Shown: piece by piece, positions 57,624-64,000 of the stretch
Layout: each line of letters starts with the position of its first letter
How positions within the stretch are numbered: the first letter of the stretch is position 1
DNA from: Madurella fahalii
Lineage: Eukaryota; Ascomycota; Sordariomycetes; Sordariales
Assembly: GCA_029876055.1 (NCBI GenBank)
Contig: CM056876.1
Span: 62,001 to 126,000 of the forward strand
Length of the DNA: 64,000 nucleotides
Direction: 5' to 3'
Program-made: the position numbers and the translations under genes
The notes under the pieces: generated by a model
Database searches by the model: none
What the model was told of the DNA's origin: nothing
The model's input: only the letters and a program-made list of their open reading frames with translations

Positions 57624-58612
57624 ATGGGGCGCCCAGCAGATGAGCACCTCCCAGAGGTAGTGCCGAATCAGCCACCAGTGGAATATCCTCTGCCTGAAGT
57701 CGTGGCGGATCCATTGCCCGAAGCAGGACAACCGCAGTATTATGTCCAGCAGGACAAATATCCGGCCTATTACGACAATGCGCCGAAGCTACCACACGAG
57801 CAGCCGATAGTGGGAACGGGAATGGGGTTGCAGGCCCACGACCAGCAGTGGGCACCTGCCGGGTATGGAGTGAGTGCGGTGAGCCCGAATAGCTCAGTGC
57901 CTTGGCAGTCATTCCCCCCCGGCGACGACCAGCAGACATACGTCGCGAGCGAGCCGGAACTGGAGCGGCGCATATGCGGCATCCGCCGACGCCTGTTCAT
58001 CATCATCGCTGTGGTTCTCGCGATTGTCATCATAGCAGCCGCGGTTGGCGGCGGCGTCGGGGGCGCAATGAGTACTCGGGGGGGATCAGACAGCACGAAT
58101 GCGCCGGCAGAGTCGGGCAGCTCAGGTCCTGGCGACGGCGGGAGGTTCGTGCAGGGGTTCCGGCGTCTCGGTTAATGGCCGCTAACATGAGGCACAGCAC
58201 TGTTCCGACAACCACCCCGGCAATTACATCGGCAGCATCGTCAACCTCAAGCGCCCCTTCGCCGACAATCACATTTCTCAATAACCAGACAGAACATGTG
58301 GGGCAGGCCTTCCAAGCGTTCTCGGAAAGGGAGTACGAAGGCAACTTCACAGATATCATAAGGGCGGAGGGCTTCCACGACCTGCCATTTAAGGTTTTCA
58401 GCTATGTCTGGGAACCTAACGGAACCCAGTATTGCATTACTTACTGTTATAACAAGACGGACTCGGCTGGGTACAATTGCCAACCGCGGTACCAGCCAGG
58501 TACCGAAAGACACTTCCAGCGGGTTTACATTTGGACCAATAGGGAAACAAACGAGGGGGCCTCGACACGGTGCCAAAGCGAGGCGCCGATGACGACCAGC
58601 AGACTGATTTGA
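57624..58612 (+). CDS. Single-pass membrane protein with Cys-containing ectodomain; unknown function
   Basis: Two exons, 57624-58144 and 58198-58612, give 311 aa. The 53-nt intron has GTTCGT, GCTAAC and ACAG. It joins a Gly/Ser stalk to STVPTTTPAITSAASS in the second frame, so the two overlapping open frames are one gene. The N-terminus (1-110) is Pro/Gln/Tyr-rich and disordered. RRRLFIIIAVVLAIVIIAAAV, after several Arg, is the membrane span (about 117-140). A Ser/Thr/Pro stalk (about 145-200) suggests O-glycosylation. The ectodomain has an N-glycosylation-like NQT and NFT, then QYCITYCYNK, YNCQP and RCQ cysteines. The domain is not recognised. A surface protein is inferred; the layout resembles the gene at 6064. 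Confidence 0.75.
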
Positions 58613-60364
58613 CGGCAAGGGCGATGTTTGGGATCTCTGGAGGCGATCTCCTTTCTTTTCTTTTGTTCTAGAGCGTTACGAGTGATACCTTGGTGTAGAA
58701 CGGATGGACAACCCCTGGCATAGCAGGTTTTTAGGGGGCTTGATACTGTAAATAATTCGCTAATTTTCATCATACGAGAGCAGGTCCTGCTGTCCATTAC
58801 ACCGATTTTTTCCCCCAACTAGTGCCCAAACAAAATGCTTGGCCTTGATTCCGTGGATGTCACTGCCGGAAGAAATGTTCCATTTCACATGAGATGACAG
58901 CCTCGAATAATGCACAGGTGCTCAATCCACAATCTCCGAGATGGGGCTCTTGGAATAAGCTTATTGCTCTTCCCGCTTTATGTATCCACACCGCTACTTG
59001 TGTGTTGGGTCGTGGTCAAGTGGGATGCTATTTATAGTGGTCGTGGACCCCAAGTTTCCAGTTGCTGATACTACATTATCTCTGTCTCATCGGCGAATGA
59101 AGCCATTGAAGCGGCATGATTGCTATTCCGACCTGTCGTGCAAGCGACGGGACCGGGTTCGAGCATCCAGCAAAGACTTCAAACCCTGGACATCACAAGT
59201 TCCGGCTTCTGTTGGGACTAACAACATCGGCCGGCTACCTGGTCGAGGTGGCGCGAGATTTAATGGAGAATCTCAGCGGGGAACCTGTTGATATCAATTC
59301 ATTGTCGTAATCATTCCATCAGCTCGGGCTACGCAAACACCGAGATTCCATTCGCCGGCTTTCTTGGGACGGGAGAGCAGCAAACTCACCGGAGTGGAGT
59401 CAGTCGTTTCGCGGCGCCTTCAATGCTATCCCCTGCCCGTTTTCCACATACGAGTACTGAGCAAAGAGACAACATACGGTTTTACGCCCCCAAAGGATCT
59501 GCTCAATTATTGTCCATGGATCGACCCGATTGGACGGCTGCAATGTGCGTGTACGAGAGTCTTGATTCCGCTAAGGCTCCGTTTCCACGTGCCCCAAACA
59601 TACCGCTGTCCCGGTTCTGATTTGGGAGGTGCCCATGGCAGAGTCTGGTCTGGGCAGCGCAGCCTGCCCATGAAGGCCCGGGCGCGAGCGCCATTTGCTT
59701 GGCGAGCGGCTGGGAGATGGAGAGATTGCACCGCCCAATCAACGAGGCTATGCCGCCACCGGTAAGAGCTGAACGAACACAAGATAAGCTGTTCGTTTGC
59801 CGAAGTGGGCGGTGGGCTCGCGATGGCCCTTAACAGACTTGAACAGATGGCACCAGCCAGCCGGGATTTCTGGTGCGTTAGCTTCTGCCCTGTTATCTAA
59901 TATAATTATCCTCCGGGGGTGGGCAATGACCGTTCGTAGTGGACTGAGGTATGCTAATTGATCGTCGTTTTCTAATGTAAGGGACGTCCAACGGGCGACC
60001 GCGACATCTGCTACATATCTGACGCTACTGTATCTTCCATCGTCTACTGATGACGCAGAGAGTGGCGGAGGCTGATGATGGATTTGGAAGGTTTGTGAGG
60101 GCATCTAGGGCTTGATGAGTTATGGTATGTGCGAAGCATTGGGATGCAGCTGGAGGCGCATGAGTATGGAAACGGCCGGACCTTGAATTTCCCAATAACA
60201 ACCCAGAATACGTTTGGCTGTCAGAGTGGCTTGAGAGGAGAGCCGAGCCCCAACGAAACCTGGCCGCTGGCAGGCACCTGGCAGATGACCCACTTTAATT
60301 TGACATGAAGTGGTTCGCGCATCCAAGCGCATCGTTTGCGAACCTCAACTCAGCCAAGGTTACC
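58613..60364. other. Intergenic region
   Basis: About 1.75 kb between two plus-strand genes. Small frames occur (up to 133 codons) without domains. The 3' flank of the membrane-protein gene and the promoter of the splicing-factor gene lie here. No RNA gene was recognised. Confidence 0.45.
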
Positions 60365-62113
60365 ATGGTCAAGTCAACCTACCAGCCCTCGCCCGGTGTC
60401 CTGCCGCCGCTTCCTCCCGGCTGGACTGAGCACAAGGCGCCGACAGGACACACATACTATTACAATGCTGAAACGAAGGAGTCGACGTACAAGCGGCCGG
60501 GCGTTGTGCCTGCACGGTCTCCGACGCCAGCCCCGATGAACCCCATGAACAGTTACCTCCAGCATCAGACCGTCCCACAAATCAATCTCTCCGATCCTGC
60601 GGTCGCGAATGCATTCATGGCACAATATGGCCAGCCGCAACATCAACACGGCCAACGCGGCGGACATGGCGCGGGGGGAAGGGGCGGATTCCAACCTAGG
60701 CCGCGCCCGCAGCCAGTTGACAAGCCGCGGTCCAAGGTCGCCATCCCTGGTTGCGAGCCGTGGATTCTTGTCTACACAAAGTATGGCCGGCGGTTCGCGT
60801 ACAATCCGGTTAAGAATGCGAGCTACTGGCGCATCCCCGAGAAGTTGATGCCGGCAATTCTCGAGCTGGACAAGGCGCGGATCCGGCAAAAGGCTGAGGG
60901 CAAAGCAGCAGAGCAACCACAGGACAAGGAGACGCAAAAGGCAGAATCTGCCACGCGGGCTGCGGCAGCGGAGCAACCAGATCAAGAAGCGACACGGGAC
61001 TACGACAGCTCCGAGTACGAGGAAGTCGAAGTGACCGACGACGAAGAAGGCGAAGGCGCAGGCCAAGACCAAGAAGGCAACGCGCCGAAGCGGCAACGCA
61101 CAGAAGAACCAGTCACCGACGACGCACCCGCGGAGTTCACCGAGGCAGACATTGCCGCGCAGCTGGCAGCCATGGGCGCCGACTATGGGGGCGAGCACGG
61201 CGATGTGGAAATGGGAGAGGGTGGCGAGGGCTGGGACGAAGGCGACGAGGGCCTGCCGCTCTCCGACGAAGACGCGCGCGAGCTCTTCAAGGACCTGCTC
61301 AACGACTTCCACATTAATCCCTATAGCCCGTGGGAGAAGCTTATCGAGGAGGGCAAGGTTTTCGACGACGCGCGATATACGGTCCTTCCCACGACCAAAG
61401 CGCGGAAAGAAGTCTGGGAGGAGTGGTCGCGCGCCAAGATACAGGAGCTCAAGGAGCGGCGTGCCCGGGAGGAAAAGCAAGACCCGCGGATCCCGTACAT
61501 GGCGTTCCTGCAGGAGAAAGCCACGCCCAAGCTGTATTGGCAAGAATTCCGACGGAAATACAAAAAGGAGGAGCCGATGAAGGATACCAAGCTCTCGGAC
61601 AAGGACCGCGAGAAGTGGTACCGAGAGCACGTCAACCGGCTGAAACTGCCGCAGGCGACGCTGAAGGCCGACTTGAAGAAGTTGCTAGAGGAGGTGCCGC
61701 TCTCGGCGCTCAACAACCAAACACTAATGTCGCACCTTCCGCCCAAGGTGCTCGGCGACATCCGGTACATCTCGCTGGACCCCAAAATTCGCGACCCTTT
61801 TATAGAGGCTTACATAAAGGGCCTGGGACCACCGCCCGAGGGCGGCGTAGTCGAGGGCGAGGAAGACGAAGCGACTAAGAAGTCGCGCGAGGAGAGGCGC
61901 AAGCGGGAGAAGGCGCTTCAAGGTAGGGAGAGGGCCGTCGCGGAGGACAAGAAGCGGCAGGAAAAGAAGCTGCAGTACGAACGAGCGCGATTGCGGGATG
62001 AGGAGCGGGAACTGGAGCGCGCTATGCAAGTCGGCAAGAAGGGGCTGCAAAGCCAACTGGCGGCAGAGAAACAGGCGGAAACCACCGTAGACATGAGCCA
62101 GGGCGGCTCATAA
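60365..62113 (+). CDS. WW/FF-domain pre-mRNA splicing factor (Dre4/Urn1/TCERG1-like)
   Basis: A single exon gives 582 aa from the ATG at 60365, which has a good context (TACCATGG). The frame is open 20 codons further up to an ATG at 60305, but homologues start close to the WW domain. The WW domain is at about 16-48 (LPPGWTEHKAPTGHTYYYN..STYKRP). A second, degenerate WW-like element follows at about 125-160 (PWILVYTKYGRRFAYNP..SYWRIP), then an acidic region (about 215-305). An FF domain is at about 310-370 (ARELFKDLLNDFHINPYSPW..FDDARYTVL) with a second helical repeat after it. The C-terminus is a charged coiled coil (EERRKREKALQGRERAV). Relatives bind the spliceosome and RNA polymerase II C-terminal domain; a nuclear role in splicing is expected. 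Confidence 0.88.
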   Translation: MVKSTYQPSPGVLPPLPPGWTEHKAPTGHTYYYNAETKESTYKRPGVVPARSPTPAPMNPMNSYLQHQTVPQINLSDPAVANAFMAQYGQPQHQHGQRGGHGAGGRGGFQPRPRPQPVDKPRSKVAIPGCEPWILVYTKYGRRFAYNPVKNASYWRIPEKLMPAILELDKARIRQKAEGKAAEQPQDKETQKAESATRAAAAEQPDQEATRDYDSSEYEEVEVTDDEEGEGAGQDQEGNAPKRQRTEEPVTDDAPAEFTEADIAAQLAAMGADYGGEHGDVEMGEGGEGWDEGDEGLPLSDEDARELFKDLLNDFHINPYSPWEKLIEEGKVFDDARYTVLPTTKARKEVWEEWSRAKIQELKERRAREEKQDPRIPYMAFLQEKATPKLYWQEFRRKYKKEEPMKDTKLSDKDREKWYREHVNRLKLPQATLKADLKKLLEEVPLSALNNQTLMSHLPPKVLGDIRYISLDPKIRDPFIEAYIKGLGPPPEGGVVEGEEDEATKKSREERRKREKALQGRERAVAEDKKRQEKKLQYERARLRDEERELERAMQVGKKGLQSQLAAEKQAETTVDMSQGGS

Positions 62114-62256
62114 GCCGACGATTGCGATCAAATCAGAGTAAAGTGCGGCGTGCTGCGTACATTGACTACTACATGCTATCCCATGCCGTGAACCGACGCC
62201 GTGCAATGCAATCCCAACGACCGCTTCTCCGAACATGAGCCTACAATACTTATACA
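62114..62256. other. Short convergent intergenic region
   Basis: About 140 nt between the convergent 3' ends of the splicing-factor gene and the TAPT1-family gene; presumably both terminators overlap here. Confidence 0.4.
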
Positions 62257-64000
62257 TTACCAAATCCTCCTCGCAACCATCTCATATCTCACCACCCCCG
62301 AGAAGTCCTTCTCCTTTTCTCTCTCAGCCTTCTCTTCGGCCTTCCGCTCTTTTTCCCTCACCTTCCTCAACCCCTCCACATCCTCCCCAAAGATCCACCG
62401 CCTCCGGTCGTCCCCGACCTCCACCTGCCCATACCCCCCGGTACGCTTCCCCTTGGCATCAAACGACTCCCTCTCCGCCTTGCCGATGGCGATCGCGTGC
62501 TCCTTGGCCTTCATCTGCGCGTACCTGTCCCGCGCATACCGCAGGAGGAGCATCCCCAGCAGCAGCTTCACCACGAGCAAGACGAGAAAGATGAGCAGGA
62601 AGACCACGACCATGGTCACGGCGGCAATGACGTCGTCGCTGGTGAAGCGCAGGCTGAGCCACAAGCGAGATGCCACGCCGGGGACCGGGCCGGTCGCGTT
62701 GTCGGAGAGATTGGCGCCGTCGACATACGGGAAGCCGTAGACGGCGCGGCCGAGGGCGTTGCGGATGAGGTTGTCGAGACGGTCCAGGGCGGCAACCATG
62801 GCCGGCGACGGCGTGGCAGACTCGGTGGAGAGCGAGGTTTGCGTTGAGGGGGGACGGGGGTCGGGAGATGGGCGGCGAGGAACATGTTGTAGATCTGGAC
62901 CGAGGCGCGGATGAAGAGGCAGGAGAGGGGAAGCAGCGGGAGGCCGAGACGGCGGGTGAGCGAGGGGGTTACAAAGGCCTGTACTCGTCAGACACCGCCG
63001 GCGGTGACGGAGGTGGGAGACTCACGTTCGTGTAGTAGTCCTTGCATAGGATGTCTAGGATCCTACTGTAAAAGGTCGGCTTGATGTTGTTAAATTTGTT
63101 GATGTAGGCATGCTTGATCCAATCGACAATCATCTCGCTGCCAATGACCACGATGAACGGAGACAGCACCTCACCCGACCACAGCCACGACGGCAGGATG
63201 GTGAAACTCGCGGGCAAGATGGACGGAGTGTGCAACGGGACGCTGCTAGGCCCGCCGTCCTCGCTCCCGGCTCCCGGAACCGACAGTCTGCCAACCTCGA
63301 CAATGTTGCGCATGCCAATGATGATCAGCATGATCCAGAGCTGGAACCGCTCGACAATGTCGGCACATGTAAGCTGGAAGGTGTTTTCCTTCTCAAAGCG
63401 CTTAAAGACTGCGCTCTTGATCTCGACGAACTGGTTGGAGAGCAGAAGCGTCAAGAGCGCATTGGAATACGAGTTGACGGCAACGTTGAGGGCGATGACC
63501 TGGTAAAAGAGGACGACGGAATGCAAGATGTTGTACACGAGAGCGAGAACAAACATGCCCAGAGGCAGCATCACCCGTGAGCGGCCCGAGCTGTTCCTAG
63601 ACAGTGTCTCGGCGCTAAAGAGGCACTCGAAGACGTCCTGACCTAGGGCTGACAGGAGGCGGTCTCCAACCTCGAGCAGGTTGTAGATGGCATACAGCTT
63701 TATGGCTGACTGGGCCCGGATTAAGTGGTACATGCGGCTAGCATCGAGATTCATCAGCGCAATAGAGCTGCAGATTATGATGGCGCCCTGGAGAAGATCA
63801 GCTTTGTGGAAGCTGGTCAGGTTCGAAGGGCTCGACTTTGTGCGGCGGTGTCGGAACACCCCAGCCGGCCTCGCGCTCGGTTTTGTCGAGGAGCCATGCA
63901 GACGGAGATTCTCATTACGGCGTGCTGAGGAATCAACGGGAGCCGAGGATACCGCAGTGGAACGGGCGGCGGCGCCATTGTCTCGCGCTCGGCTCTGGCT
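62257..64000 (-). CDS. TAPT1/Emp65-family multi-span membrane protein (5' end outside window)
   Basis: Partial gene running off the right edge. Exon pieces are 64000-63026 and 62978-62257, joined by a 47-nt intron (63025-62979, GTGAGT..ACAG). The frame is open to the window edge with no start needed (SQSRARDNGAAARS..), so the 5' end is missing. Family signatures of PF05346 are present: HRRTKSSPSNLTSFHKADLL, SSIALMNLDASRMYHLIRAQ, IKLYAIYNLLEVGDRLLSALGQD, SNALLTLLLSNQFVEIKSAV and VDWIKHAYINKFN. The C-terminal part has one more strong hydrophobic stretch (VFLLIFLVLLVVKLLLGMLLL) and ends in a charged tail. The two parts are out of frame by one base at a six-C run (plus coordinates 62848-62853); seven would restore frame. 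Members sit in the ER membrane, and yeast Emp65 works with Slp1 in protein quality control. Confidence 0.82.
62848..62853 (-). other. Frame-breaking homopolymer in the TAPT1-family gene
   Basis: Six C on the coding strand. The frame before it (IYNMFLAAHLPTPVPP) and after it (STQTSLSTESATPSP, leading to MVAALDRLDNLI) match the family only if one base is added. Either a sequencing/assembly slip or a real one-base deletion. Confidence 0.6.

Noticed and set aside
62820..62856. A 34-nt intron to explain the TAPT1-family frame break
   Set aside because: Far shorter than any other intron in the window (47-85 nt) and with a poor GTCCCC donor; a homopolymer slip is simpler.
1..64000. tRNA, 5S rRNA, CRISPR array, intact transposon
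   Set aside because: None recognised by eye: no clover-leaf boxes, no regular spacer arrays, no transposase or reverse-transcriptase motifs. A covariance-model scan was not possible, so a dispersed small RNA could have been missed.

Overview
The window is nuclear DNA of a filamentous ascomycete, most likely a Sordariomycete and probably near Sordariales/Chaetomiaceae. The evidence is GC-rich coding sequence, spliceosomal introns of about 47-85 nt with GT..CTRAC..AG signals, and ascomycete-specific families (SidC-type NRPS, LaeA-like methyltransferase, MARVEL protein, DUF1264 protein, DUF346 lectin). The species cannot be named from the sequence. Most multi-exon models below were assembled by hand from splice signals and reading-frame continuity.

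Left part (1-30 kb) is ordinary accessory-type territory, with scattered genes separated by long non-coding gaps. In order: a secreted seven-bladed PLL/DUF346 lectin (348-1547, -), an F-box protein (3407-4888, -), a single-pass membrane protein with a PAN/apple-like ectodomain (6064-6825, +), an MFS sugar transporter with three exons (9324-11040, +), a secreted cysteine-rich protein of unknown function (13880-15181, +), a decayed LaeA-like methyltransferase (15407-16954, -), a MARVEL-domain protein (17519-18170, -), a secreted lactonase/carboxymuconate-cyclase-like propeller (19734-20956, +), a small Cys-rich protein (21337-21774, +), an alpha/beta hydrolase (22673-23497, -), an HpcH/HpaI-type aldolase (25203-26221, -) and a Ser/Arg-rich membrane protein (27686-29576, -).

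Middle and right: a 'modin'-like membrane protein (30778-32815, -), a poor 2.9-kb stretch with a possible gene relic, and a DUF1264/OBAP-like protein (35698-36602, +) that uses a GC-AG intron. Next comes the centrepiece, a 14.8-kb siderophore NRPS gene (36854-51684, -). Its two giant open frames, a 74-nt internal exon and a short 3' exon join into one protein of about 4892 aa with the order ATC-ATC-TC-ATC-TC-TC, the layout of ferricrocin synthetase SidC. Directly upstream on the same strand lies L-ornithine N5-monooxygenase sidA (52987-54677, -). SidA would make N5-hydroxyornithine, a separate acetyltransferase not in this window would acetylate it, and SidC would assemble the cyclic hexapeptide. 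The long region upstream of sidA holds two exact ATCWGATAA motifs, one within a perfect GATA inverted repeat, as expected for iron-dependent control by a SreA-type GATA factor.

The right edge has a second single-pass membrane protein (57624-58612, +), a WW/FF-domain splicing factor of the Dre4/Urn1 type (60365-62113, +), and the 3' part of a TAPT1/Emp65-family membrane protein (62257-64000, -) that runs off the edge and carries an apparent one-base shift in a C-run. I found no tRNA, rRNA, CRISPR array, origin or intact transposon.
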